Shown piece after piece: positions 31,220 through 41,555 of a stretch of 64,000 nucleotides of DNA. The position numbers and the translations under genes were made by a program. Position 1 is the first letter of the stretch, and each line of letters opens with the position of its first letter. Where the stretch lies: NCBI GenBank assembly GCA_023014485.1, contig JAJOZX010005531.1:196501-260500 (forward strand). The letters run 5' to 3'. Below the pieces are notes generated by a model, which had not been told where the DNA came from, did not search any database, and was given only the letters and a program-made list of their open reading frames with translations. Source of the stretch: Bathynomus jamesi. Taxonomy: Eukaryota > Arthropoda > Malacostraca > Isopoda > Cirolanidae.

Positions 31220-31393
31220 TAACTGCAAACAACACACAGTATAATTAAAGTAAAGAACGACGCTTGTGTAGAAGAGCGTTCCGCACAAGATGAGGAGGGA
31301 GAACGAACAAATGAAAAATGAGGTACCTCCCGGGAATCGAACCCGGGATCATCCGATTGCCGGTCAGATATGCTATCCACTACACCAAGGACC
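31195..31393 (-). mobile_element. tRNA-derived SINE
   Basis: On the minus strand a tRNA-like head (31393-31322) is followed by a body of about 100 bp (TTTCATTTGTTCGTTCTCCC... to TGTGTTGTTTGCAG) and an (AT)n tail at 31195-31220. Head, body and simple-repeat tail are the standard SINE layout. The RNA polymerase III A box (TGGTGTAGTGGA) and B box (GGTTCGATTCC, a perfect match) are both present. Whether the body matches a LINE 3' end here could not be shown. Confidence 0.6.
31322..31393 (-). ncRNA. tRNA-like head of the SINE
   Basis: Seventy-two bases fold as a cloverleaf. The acceptor is GGTCCTT with AGGTACC (six of seven pairs). The anticodon stem is TCTGA/TCGGA with loop CCGGCAA. The T arm has stem CCGGG/CCCGG and loop GTTCGATT-like. 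Position 33 is C rather than the universal U, and the acceptor has a mismatch, so it is more likely a SINE head or tRNA pseudogene than a working tRNA. Confidence 0.65.
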
Positions 31394-31429
31394 TCAATCG
31401 ATCAGAAGTCGTAATTGTCCTACATACGA

Positions 31430-34317
31430 GCAGAAACCAATGCCCTCGAACGGTCCCAGCGGAAATTCCACAAATTTCCCCTGCACTCGCGAAGGTGTCG
31501 CAATTACAAACAATTTGAAGGTTCTATCCTTAAATGCTCGTAGCTTACGAAATAAAATAAACGAATTTTTTTCTTTAATTGCTTGTAAAGACTATGATTT
31601 AATTGCGATAAATGAATCGTGGCTTAGCACTGAAACACGTGACTTTGTAGGGAGGTATCAAATTAGAGGTTATAGACTTTTTGTTAAAAACAGAATATGT
31701 AGGCGAGGAGGCGGTGTTATGTTGTATAATGTATATCATAGATAATATTGCGAACGTTATAGAGTTAAAGCACATAATTCCAGAACCGATAGATTCGACT
31801 ATAGCAGAACTTAAATTGAACGATTTCAAACTTCTCGTTACCGTTATATATAGGCCCCTAATCAAACAGCTGATACGGACGAAGCGTTATATCGTGAACT
31901 AAAGAGAATATAAGGTAGTGAACAGGCCTTAGTTATGGATGACTTTAATTGCGCCAACGTGAATTATGATACAATGCAGGGAAACGCGGAAGGTAATCGT
32001 TTAGTTAATTTTCTCGAGGATAGCTTTCTTATTCAAAAGGTTGGGGAACCTACGAGGTTGGACAGTATTTTAGATTTAATAATAACTACGGATGATAGGC
32101 TAATTACTGATCTTCAAGTAATAGAACCGTTAAGCAATAGCGATCACAATATGGTGGAGTTTGTCCTCTCAGTAAGTCATTCGAAACTAGCTAACTCGAC
32201 TAAAATTCCTAACTTCCAGCACACAGACTTTTGTAAATTTCGAAATAAATTGTCACACGTCAATTGGGAAAACGTAATGGGGAACTCCAACGCAAAACTA
32301 ATGTGGGAATCGTTTGAAACAGTATTTAGGACTATAAATGAGGAATGTGTACCGTACAAAATTAAACGTGCGAAAGTAAATAACAAGCCCTTGTGGTTTA
32401 CTTCTAGAGTAGGAGACATTATAAAGAGTAGAGATAGGGCTTATAGGCTACATAAGTTCGATAAAGACAATTTGTGGTTACGAAACAACTACATATCTCT
32501 AAGGCGTGAAGCGAAAAGTGTAATAAAAAAGTCCAAGCGCGAATTTGAAATCTCCATAGCTCGTGACGGTAAAGAAAACCTCAAGCGATTCTTTCAATAC
32601 GTCAACAATAGAAATCCAGTAAGAAGTGTCTTGGGGCCGTTGAAAAATGTTAATGGAGATCTAGTTTCTGAAAACAAGGAAATGGCTACCTTGCTAAACG
32701 AATTTTTTTCGTCAGTTTTTACTATAGAAGATGTAATGAATATCCCTACGGTTATAGACATAATACCTTTTGATAATGGTAATATTTTGGATAATATTGT
32801 GTTAGTGAAGGGGAGGTAATGCGCTATATTGATAAAATGAAAACGCGTAAATCACTGGGGCCGGATTCTATATATCACATACAACTAAAAGAATTAAAAT
32901 ATAGCATTGTTGTGCCGCTAACAAAGATTTTTAATGCGTCTATTTCTGAGGGGTGCGTACCAGATAATTTCAAGTTAGCAAGCGTAACACCTGTCTTTAA
33001 GAAAGGCAATAAAGGTGCGGCGGGAAATTATAGGCCAATCAGTTTAACGTCTGTTGTAGGTAAGCTACTGGAATCAATAATTAGGGATCGTATAGTCGAA
33101 CACTTAGAATAGCATAACTTAGTTAGAAAGACGCAGCACGGTTTTCGGCGAAACAAATCTTGCTTAACTAATCTTTTAGAATTTTTTCAAAGCGTGGTTG
33201 ACGTTTACCATAGTCATCGGGCAGTTGATGTAGTGTATTAAGATTTTCAAAAAGCGTTTGACACCGTACCGCACAAAAGACTCATGAGAAAACTAAGGCT
33301 CATGGAATCAGGGGGTGTAGTAATAAATTGGATAGAAGAGTGGTTGCGAGGTAGGAAACAGAGGGTGGTCGTTGATGGAGCGGAGTCGTGTTGGGCTAAT
33401 GTAGCGAGTGGCGTTCCTGAAGGTTCTGTGTTGGGCCGCTTGCTTTTTCTTATATATATTAACGATTTAGATGTCGGCCTAGTCAGTACAGTTTCAAAGT
33501 TTGCGGATGACACGAAGCTGGGTGGTAGGGCGATTAATGACGAGGACAGAGGTAAAATTCAGGAAGATCTGAATAAAATCGTTGATTGGTCAGTCACATG
33601 ATAAATGAGATTTAACGTCGATAAGTGCAAAATTTCACATATAGGTTCGCGTAACGGTAATTTTGCGTATAGTATGTCAGGGAAAGAGTTGATAAGCGTA
33701 GAGCAGGAAAAAGATTTAGGAGTTATAGTCACTGGTGATTTAAAAGTAGCGAAACAAAGTACAGCAGCGGTCAATAAGGCGAACAAAGTGTTAGGTTTTA
33801 TAGCTCGGAATTTTGAGTAAAAATCGCGCGATATTATAGTTCCTCTTTATAAATCATTAGTTAGACCCCATTTGGAGTACGCGATCCAATTTTGGAATCC
33901 GCATATGCGCAAAGATATAAACAAAATCGAGAGTTCAAAGACGAGCAACTAAGATGATTCCGTCGCTTAGGTCAAAGTCGTACGAGGATAGGCTTAAAGA
34001 GTTAAAATTGACTACACTCGAGACTAGGAGGCTAAGGGGTGATCTCATCCAGGTTTTCCAAATTATGAATGGTTTCGATAACGTAGATAGAGAACTTTTT
34101 CGAAATATCTCAATATAATAGGACTAGAAATAACTGGTGTAAGTTGACAAGTAGAAGGTTCGAGACAGCAGTTGCCAAAAACGTTTTTACGCATAGAATA
34201 GTAAATAGCTGGAATAGTTTGCCGGTAGAAGTAATTAGTAGCACGTCTATAACCACGTTTAAAAATCGATTAGACGCATATGTTGATAGATTGGATATAG
34301 TTTAAGGTAGTAAAATT
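31430..34317 (+). pseudogene. CR1-A copy 2: endonuclease-RT ORF2, degenerate
   Basis: Plus-strand ORF2 from the start of the endonuclease domain (LKVLSLNARSLRNKINEF, NESWLS) through MDDFNCANVN (GDFN box, with Gly changed to Asp), SNSDHNMVEF, then RT: DSIYHIQLKELK, GNYRPISLTSVVGKLLE, FQKAFDTVPHKRL, GVPEGSVLG, KFADDTKLG, FNVDKCKIS and RRLRGDL, to the stop at 34303-34305. Deletions, frameshifts and stops occur near 31745, 32819, 33112, 33240, 33601 and 33820. It is a dead copy whose 3' end switches to CR1-B sequence at 34318. Confidence 0.88.
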
Positions 34318-34620
34318 AAGGGTTGGATAAGATAGATTTTGATTCTCTTTCATTAAAGATCACAATAACCAGACTAGAGGTCATAGTATGAAATTATTTA
34401 AGTCAAGATGTAGAACAAATTTAAGAAAACATAGTTTTACAAACAGAGTAATTAAGTTTTGGAACAATCTGACAGAAAAAGTGGTAACTTCCGATACAAT
34501 TGATTCTTTCAAAAGAAGGTTGGATAGTTTGATGTCTGCAAGGGACATCTGGTGACAGTGTTTAAGCCCATTTTTATTGCAAGAATGGTACTAGTTTATT
34601 TCATATATATTATGTACATT
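34318..34620 (+). pseudogene. CR1-B ORF2 3' end fused to CR1-A copy 2
   Basis: From GGTTGGATAAGATAGATTTT onward the sequence follows 52858-53160 of the CR1-B element, not the CR1-A 3' UTR. It encodes the CR1-B C-terminus (KLFKSRCRTNLRKHSFTNRV, IDSFKRRLDSLMSARDIW and stop). The join falls at an AAGG shared by both templates, right after the CR1-A stop codon. Confidence 0.85.
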
Positions 34621-35405
34621 TAGGCGATAGATCCCACAGCTCAACACAAGTGTTGTGGGATATATGGAGGCAGCATCTTGGGTTAGGGGGATACTCTGTC
34701 CTCACACACCCCATTTAAAGAGATTCCTCTGCCGAGCGGTGTCCCCCCATAGTACTGTGAGGTATTGAAAAACTCATGATCTTCACTTGCCCTACAAACA
34801 CCTTTAAATGGGAGACCCAAAATGGGTGCGCACACATTTCTACATTACTGTACAGTCTTTACAGCCACACCTACACTTTTCCTCCTAAATATATATATTG
34901 TAATGTATATGGTTGTAAATTGTGACTTGGTTCGCAATTGATATGGACCGTGACTTATTTTTGGTTGGCAAGGTACTGGTATTGATGGATACCGTAATGA
35001 AATTGACTGGATTCTTTGGATCTGATATATTTGCATGTCAGTTATAAATAGATATAGAGTGTAACATATTTGTGGATAGTAGTCTACAGTCTATCATGAC
35101 TTGATCCTCTGGATCCAGAGATTCTATCTTTAGTTTTAAATTGATAATTATTTAGTTTTGTAAAAATTGGTTGTTGCCAATGTACAGGCAGTTTTTACAT
35201 AGTGGAGCCACCTCGATGGGCCGAAGTGGCCCCTAGTGTGCCCACTATAAAAATTTCTTATGTTCTTGTGGTTCGGAACCCACGTAAAATTGTAGGTCCA
35301 CACCGCCACCACGGAGGACATGCACAATACACAATTACGAACACAGTTAGGTAGACCAGCCATGAGTGGATCCTAGGGTCTTTGTTGGTCTGAAACATTA
35401 TAACA
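34621..35405 (+). repeat. Shared CR1-A/B 3' UTR with terminal tail
   Basis: Starts around GCGATAGATCCCACAGCTC and runs through the CCGAGCGGTG block, the CTCTGGATCCAGAG block and TTCTTATGTTCTTGTGGTTC to GAAACATTATAAC. It is the only uninterrupted full-length copy of this UTR in the window and served here as the reference. Confidence 0.85.
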
Positions 35406-35454
35406 CAATGATTGGACCTTTTCCAGTTTGTGTACCGTTTTTCATATAATTTAT

Positions 35455-35690
35455 TTTTGCTTCTTTTCAATATTGTGAGCAGGAACTGGATATTGGTCAT
35501 ACAACCGCCGTCGATTATAACAACTTTTTAAGAGAGGTAAGTTCTTGATAACCTAACCTAACCTAACACCGCAATATGGTGGACTCTTATCTCTGCGAGT
35601 TTGTCTGGCGTCGCAGACACGAAAATGAAGATCTTTTCTTACAAATGTTAAAATGCATTTCCGAATGGTCCTTGAATAAATAATTTCAAT
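35455..35690 (+). pseudogene. Merlin (ISXO2-like) transposase remnant, middle deleted
   Basis: The first piece reads EQELDIGHTTAVDYNNFLRE (the 'T.VDW.NFxREVC' segment before the catalytic core) and ends at a splice-like GTAAGT. The second piece, from 35578, reads VDSYLCEFVWRRRHENEDLF to a stop, which is the Merlin C-terminal 'VDsYLcEFmWR' motif. The catalytic centre between them is absent, either deleted or once carried on a lost exon. An AACCT run lies between the pieces. Confidence 0.6.
35550..35568. repeat. Short interstitial AACCT (TTAGG) run
   Basis: ACCTAACCTAACCTAAC, three to four units of the insect telomere pentamer. Similar runs are at 4806-4822 and 43717-43737, and single units occur in every FB-core copy. 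Confidence 0.7.
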
Positions 35691-36565
35691 CTATGTAAAA
35701 ATGTTTACTATGCTGTATGTAATGTACTGTAGAAAACGGTACATAAACTGGAAAACGTCCCAATGATTTAGTATAATTAATACAATAAATAAATATAGTA
35801 CAATAGAGAATTTAATTTAAAGTTACGTAAGTCACTATTACTGTTACTTGCCACTTTCACTATTTGTATGTAATAACTAATAAATAAACTAAATGCCATT
35901 AATTTTGCCTAAAAAGCCTCCGTGCTTCCACAGTCATATTCAGATGAGAGTATTGTGACATACAAACAAACAAACATCTTTATTGCGGATTACTCACAAT
36001 CCCTAGCCAATTAACCTAACATACAAGTACAATCTTACGTATACACTCATTATGAGTGTATTATGCATAATTAATGACATAACAAATATTTAAAAATTTT
36101 AAAACTCTCTCACTTGTATTCTTTTCGGAATAAAGTTTCGAATTATTGTAAATATTAGCGTACTATTATTACCCATATTCGACAATGAAGACAGAGTTTA
36201 ACTTAAATTTAAATGCACTTATATTTTAAATATTCTGAGGATAAGTATTTAGTTCGCTCCTAGTTTCAGTCGGACAAAATTTTGACTTTTGCGAAGGAAC
36301 AAACTTCAATTAAACAAAATCATCTTTATGATTTTTATGGTATTTGTACCTACACAACATCTGAATCGGTTGTTTCTCAATTATTATTTTTCAAAACCGC
36401 TAAATAATCGTACAAAAACGACGCTTTTTATTTTTTTGCTTATCTGTACCACTTTTAATGTCAGTTTTACATCTTGAAATTAATTTAGAAATTTCATCAA
36501 ATCCTTTCTTTTAGCTAAGCTTTCCACATCCAAACATAGTATGTTAGAGGAATTCAGAAGGACTT
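35691..36565. other. No recognisable feature
   Basis: AT-rich. The block near 35962-36010 (AACATCTTTATTGCGGATTA) looks like the 3' end of some retroelement, but no partner is seen in this window. Confidence 0.4.
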
Positions 36566-37640
36566 TTACCCATCCTCTTGCTCTCCTTCATTTAAGCATT
36601 CCGAAACAGACTCCATATCATTATCACAAATTGCACTGCTAAGCTCACACAGCGAATATAACAGTTGCCAACCATCGCTAGATCCAAAAATATGTAGAAA
36701 TATCTGAAAAATTATTTCCATAACTGTTGCATTTACATCAAACGGAACTTCAGTTTCATAATCTTTAATAAAATTAAAAAATCGCCTTACTTCATGTGAA
36801 TTAGTCTGTACATCATTGTTCTTTTGCCAACGTAATAAGGGCGTATTTGCAGTGCTGTGCCCGCTAACTCCTAAACTTAGCGCCGCTAATGCTAACACTA
36901 CCATAAAATTTAGCGCCGCTAACGCTAATTTTGTTATTTTTTTCTGAAACCACCCCAATTTATATATGTTCTGCCTTCTGTCCATAACAGGTAATATGTT
37001 TTGCTACAAGTAGAGCAGTGGATATACAGAGTCTGTCCAACAAGTTACAGCTTACGACATCTACATGCTGATGTCATGATCAACTTGCAGTTAGTGCTGC
37101 CTCCGTCTTTTATAACGGAGACTGCAGTCGGCGAACCAAATTTTAGTACAAGTGGTTTTGAAAAATTAGCGATTGACTTTCTCTAAAAATTAGCGCCGTT
37201 ACCCGTTTCGCTAACAATTTTTAAAATTAGCGGCGCTAACAGTATTGCTTATAAAAAGCTCGCGCCGCTAATCCCAGCAATGCGTATTTGTATCTTGAAT
37301 TCCCCAGGAGAGTAAATAGGCCTTTATCAGGAAGTTTAGTACTTTCTAAGCTCTGTGCTTGTGGAACTTTGCTCGTTGGAAAAGCAATGTGCTCTCTTTT
37401 CCATTAGGAATTTGACTAATACCGTAAAGTAAATATTTTGTACCTTCTTTTTTATATCTTCTATGAATGACGATAGAGTAACTTTTGCAGGAAAATCTTT
37501 GCGATCACACTATGCCTGTAGATCATTACGTTTTAATGATATCATTGAAACGTAGTGATCTACCGCTTCCAAATCGATACCGACTCTTTGCCTAGATTTT
37601 AAAAATTGATTCCCCTTCATAAATTTTACCAATATATCGT
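36566..37640 (-). pseudogene. Host-like gene remnant of unknown function, split by a MITE
   Basis: Removing the MITE 36850-37282 joins minus-strand coding segments: DILVKFMKGNQFLKSRQRVG, VDHYVSMISLKRNDLQA (then a TAG), LSSFIEDIKKKVQNIYFTVL, KRAHCFSNEQSSTSTELRKY, and after two frame changes NTPLLRWQKNNDVQTNSHEV, RRFFNFIKDYETEVPFDVNA and ESVSECLNEGEQEDG with a stop at 36566. No family is recognised. It lies 530 bp downstream of the NACHT gene on the same strand and could be a decayed second gene or C-terminal part of a paralogue. At least one stop and two frameshifts show it is not functional. Confidence 0.5.
36850..37282. mobile_element. hAT-type MITE with AGCGCCGCTAA repeats
   Basis: Ends CAGTGCTGTGCCCGCTAA and, inverted, CATTGCTGGGATTAGCGGCG, with a perfect 8-bp duplication CGTATTTG (36842-36849 and 37283-37290). 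The 433-bp body has repeated TTAGCGCCGCTAA-type palindromes near both ends. It interrupts coding sequence of the neighbouring remnant. Confidence 0.9.
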
Positions 37641-38169
37641 GAATATTTTAAATTTTCATATTCACAGGCCTAGATCTATAGGGGCTAAGCTGTGTAGCTA
37701 ATTGTAGGCCCTATTTGACAATACCTAAATCGCAATACAAATAAATAAATCTTCAAAGATTAAGAAACACTTTAAATTCATTACAAGTTATTTACATCAA
37801 AGTAAAACCCAATCCGATGGAAAATATTAAAACAAGAAAATTATGATAAATGTTTTTTAAGTTAAGTTTCTTCAACAATGTAAACAACAACAAAATTTTT
37901 CATTAAAATTTCAAGGCCCTGGTAGCTTATTTTAATAAAAAAAAAATGGATATACAATTTGTGTTTATAAAATTATTAAAATACTTAAAATAAAGTGAAC
38001 ATAATAATATGGTTTAATATAAAAACTACTAAGGTACAACTTAATATAGAGTAGGAGATTACGATAGTTTATAATATTTTCAGATTAGCTAGTTACAGAA
38101 AATGCAAATTTATGGGTAACAACTAATTAAGCTTTTCCTTTTCCGTGAAATGAAATATATTTCATGCAC
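37641..38169. other. Spacer downstream of the NACHT gene
   Basis: AT-rich (poly-A at 37939-37947). No ORF or repeat end is recognised. Possible polyadenylation signals are too frequent here to choose one. Confidence 0.5.
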
Positions 38170-39867
38170 TTACAATTTCGAGTGAGTATAAATCATCCTA
38201 AATAGCGTTTTTGGTATGTTCAATTCTCCACAAATATCGATTCTGTTATTTAGTGAAAGTTTCAAAAAATTCGCGAGAGAACAACCGAGTTTTACGTAAT
38301 GCCGACTCTTTCCTCGAGCAAATCGCTGCATCTGCCGATACCGATCAGTTTCTAAATTCATTTTTAAAAGCCCAAATTTAAATTGATTTCTATCAATTAA
38401 CGCTTTCATAGTATGTTCATAATCTTTCATAAAAATTTCAACTTCATTTACCTCCCAGTGACGAAGATATTCAACTACAAAAGTAAAGCGACCATCATAC
38501 CCAAAAGTTTTCAAAACTAATTCTTCGTCCAATACTTTATCTAACAATAATCTTACGATATTTAATGGTGCAAAGTATCTAAAGGAATTTTGTAAAGGTG
38601 TCAAATCATTAATTTCAGAGCTTCTTCTTACTAAAAGTTCAACCAATGGCCAATTTTTGCAATATGTTTCTAAATTTAGATCATAAGCGTTGATTAATTC
38701 TTGAGGATAATCTATTTCATCACTTTTCAAAATATACACACCAAATTTCAAATGATGAGATACTTTTTCATTTCTACGAAGTATGAGAACGGAAACTTCA
38801 TTTAATCTGTAAAACTCTTTCACATATAATATTAAAGCTTTAACTGCAAACATGTCCTCCAACTCCACTACAAATTCCCTCTCAATTAGAATGATGATGA
38901 TGTTATAATGACGATACTGCACAGCGTAATAAAATGGTCTCCTTCCTAAACAATCTTCACCGTTGATTTCGTCTTCACTAAAATTCTTAACTTCTGTCTC
39001 ATCTCCGTTCAACACAGAATTGTGTAAGGGAAACTTTTCCGTTAATTTCAAATCAAATATATGAAGCAGAAACTCATTTCCAAATTTAAGAAGTATTTCT
39101 TGCAGCGTTTCCTTACAGTCAGAAGGATATTTCTTTAGATTTAACGAAACTTCTACGAAGCGTTTTGCAACCAAATACTCAGCAAATGTCTTATGAGTGA
39201 AATAAAAGTTATCATTTAGTTTGTATATAATTCCAATATCTACTAATAATAATTTGTCGTCTTCAGTTGAATTACTTTTAGTAAAACGTTCAGCATCTTT
39301 TAATGAAACTAATCCTCCGTAACGGAGAGCAAAATCTTGATAGAGATCATCGTACGATTTCATTTGTTGTTGTTGTTTTCGACTGTTTTTCATTATTTTT
39401 TCTCCACATTTCTGTAAATAAATTTGGTACTTCGTGACGAGAAATTTCTCAAATAAAGAAGTAACGGGCATAGATGCTGGAATATCTGGATTCTCTTTCA
39501 GGGCTTCTTTCTCGAAAACAACGGCAAACATATAAGTTTGTAAAGGAATCCCTAGAAAACTCCTTTCTTGAACGCTAATATTGTTATTGAATTTTTTTAC
39601 TAATTTCTCAGCGTATTCCAGTATCCGATCCTCCTCAGACTGTCCGGAAGCTTGTTTCCAGTATCTGGTTAGGAAAAATATTTGTTCATCAGCCGATATT
39701 TCTTGGAGAGAATATGAAATCACTCCTAAACAATTTTCCAGAATGTTTTTAAAATGAGGTCTAGTTGTCACAAAAACTTGTTTGATCCGCGAACTAAGTT
39801 TCAAAAAGGATAAAAATTCAATAATCTGATCTTGTTTATCTTTCAACATAAAGTTCATCAAAACCAT
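38170..39867 (-). CDS. C-terminal part of the NACHT gene: ARC-like helices and ankyrin-like repeats
   Basis: Five hundred and sixty-five residues. QVFVTTRPHF (about 30-39) is the NACHT sensor-1 type motif. LGIPLQTYMFAVVFEK and DIGIIYKLNDNFYFTHKTFAEYLVAKRFVE fit the winged-helix and 'FxHxTFxEYLxA' motif that closes NACHT modules. FPLHNSVLNGDETEVKNF and DCLGRRPFYYAVQYRHYNII look like one or two ankyrin repeats. The rest (ELLVRRSSEINDLTPLQNSF and onward) is compatible with degenerate ankyrin repeats. The stop at 38170 is probably the natural end. Confidence 0.75.
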   Translation of the reverse strand: MVLMNFMLKDKQDQIIEFLSFLKLSSRIKQVFVTTRPHFKNILENCLGVISYSLQEISADEQIFFLTRYWKQASGQSEEDRILEYAEKLVKKFNNNISVQERSFLGIPLQTYMFAVVFEKEALKENPDIPASMPVTSLFEKFLVTKYQIYLQKCGEKIMKNSRKQQQQMKSYDDLYQDFALRYGGLVSLKDAERFTKSNSTEDDKLLLVDIGIIYKLNDNFYFTHKTFAEYLVAKRFVEVSLNLKKYPSDCKETLQEILLKFGNEFLLHIFDLKLTEKFPLHNSVLNGDETEVKNFSEDEINGEDCLGRRPFYYAVQYRHYNIIIILIEREFVVELEDMFAVKALILYVKEFYRLNEVSVLILRRNEKVSHHLKFGVYILKSDEIDYPQELINAYDLNLETYCKNWPLVELLVRRSSEINDLTPLQNSFRYFAPLNIVRLLLDKVLDEELVLKTFGYDGRFTFVVEYLRHWEVNEVEIFMKDYEHTMKALIDRNQFKFGLLKMNLETDRYRQMQRFARGKSRHYVKLGCSLANFLKLSLNNRIDICGELNIPKTLFRMIYTHSKL

Positions 39868-40399
39868 CCAGAATTAAAATTATACGATCTTCTTTTGCAA
39901 TGAAGTGTTTCAATAAAGTTTTACTAAAATCATTTTCTACATTCTCAAAACGAGATAAAAATTGGGCAACATCTTCTAAATTTTGTAAACTTTCTATTTC
40001 ATCTAATATTTCAGCACAATCTTTTAACAAAATTTTAATTATCCACTTTGAATTTTCCTTCACACGATCACTTCTCGCAAAACCTTCCGCAATGTGGTTC
40101 ACTAAAGTGGATTTTCCCATACCTGGCTCTCCAGTTAAAATTACAAAACGATTACTTTTACAAACGTCACTCTCACTTACAACTTCTGAGGCTTCATCAT
40201 CTTTGGAGAAATGGTTTTGCAGTTCTGATAATGAACCGTATGTACGTTCCCACAGTAAGTCGTCGCCTCGATATTTTAACCAATGTATATTCTTCCCTTT
40301 AAACATTTCAACATAAGTATTGACAAAGATATCAAAGTCTTTGTCTTCGAAATCAGATTCAGGGAAAATAAAGCGAGATTTACTCGTAATATTTTTCAC
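39836..40399 (-). CDS. NACHT NTPase core
   Basis: One hundred and eighty-seven residues. The Walker A motif is GEPGMGKST (residues 90-98) after FVILT, and the Walker B/NACHT acidic motif is IILILDGFDE (about 173-182). WERTYGSLSELQNHF upstream is a lead-in typical of this family. The frame stops right after DGFDEL, and the next segment resumes in another frame, so one inserted or missing base lies at about 39850-39860. The domain would bind ATP and drive oligomerisation on sensing a ligand. Confidence 0.85.
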   Translation of the reverse strand: MKNITSKSRFIFPESDFEDKDFDIFVNTYVEMFKGKNIHWLKYRGDDLLWERTYGSLSELQNHFSKDDEASEVVSESDVCKSNRFVILTGEPGMGKSTLVNHIAEGFARSDRVKENSKWIIKILLKDCAEILDEIESLQNLEDVAQFLSRFENVENDFSKTLLKHFIAKEDRIILILDGFDELYVER

Positions 40400-40498
40400 G
40401 TTATCTAATGTAGTACCACATTCAGAAATAATTTGGTGACAGACTCTTTACCTAACTCGTCTTCATGTGACTTAAAAGAAAAATGTCATTTTTACTCA

Positions 40499-41555
40499 TC
40501 AGTAAACGTTTTTGTCGATTAATTTCTGTCTAACTAAATTTCGAGTTATATAATAATTTTTAATGTCGCCAAGTTCACCTATTTCTCTACCTATGTCGAT
40601 ACTCAGTGAACAAAACGTATGCATTAAAATGTATGGATCTAATAAATCTTCATCAGAAACCAACTGTTTAAGTTGATTTTTTTTCCCTTGAAAGTCAATT
40701 AGAAATTCCAATGTATCTGATTTTAGTTTCTCTTTTGTAACCCAGTCCCTTTTCCTTATCGATGATGGTTTGTCTTTGTACGATCCTTTGTGGTACCATT
40801 CGTTCATTTTTTTATCGTAAGCATTGAAAAGGCGTTCACTCATTTCTTTTCGAATGATATTTTCATTACTTTGTTGCTCTAAAGCAAATGTTAATTTCTC
40901 CAGAAAAAGATTGACTTGACTGTCAATCTCGTTAATATTTAAGTCTTTCGTTGGTAATTGGGTATCATCATCTGGGAATTCAGAAACATCACCGAAATTA
41001 CACCTACAATTTATAGTTTGTACTTTTAAAAAGTCGTGAACTGAGTTCATTGATTCGTAGTCAGAAAGGCGCTTTTGCAAGTCTATCGAATTTTTCGCTT
41101 TAATTCTCAATTTTTCTAAGTTCTTCACTGCTTAAATCTTTGCAACCTGCACAAAACTCAGAGACAGATTCGAAAAGAGAATCTCGAAATTTACAAAGTT
41201 CACAGTTTTCCTTCATGGTAACTTCTAAAAATTCAGTTTTAAGGCACTTTGTACTAACATTTATGACATCTTTAGCTAATGCAACGTGATAGGTTTTAAG
41301 CATGCTAGCATGATCGTCAGCTTTTAAACACTTTATATCAATTTCCTTGTTAAGAATTATATAATTTGACAATTCTTTCGCTAACTTTTTCCTCTCACTG
41401 AGGTAACTTTCTGCAAATATTTTCCGTTTATCAGTATCTGAAATTTTTAATTTATACAGAACTCCACAATTTTTAAATAATTCATCATTATCTACTCGAG
41501 ATTTCTGGATTCCGCGCAAATCATCTTCAAATCCAATATTTGTACATATAATCAT
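40499..41555 (-). CDS. Linker region of the NACHT gene (two overlapping frames)
   Basis: The segment 41555-41100 (151 aa, IICTNIGFEDDL, YKLKISDTDKRKIF, CELCKFRDSLFE) continues the first domain after a frameshift. The segment 41128-40499 (209 aa, NSIDLQKRLSDYE, FLEKLTFALEQQSNENIIRK, YHKGSYKDKPSSIRKRDWVT) follows a second shift. It is mostly alpha-helical by composition, with several Cys. No catalytic motif is seen. In related proteins this region links the effector domain to the NTPase. Confidence 0.6.

Noticed and set aside
31322..31393. Functional tRNA gene
   Set aside because: The cloverleaf folds and the B box is perfect, but position 33 is C, the acceptor has a mismatch, and a body with an AT tail follows, so a SINE head is more likely.
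31290..31518. Protein-coding frame over the tRNA-like head
   Set aside because: The open frame reads through the SINE head and the CR1-A start; it is a by-product of the two elements.
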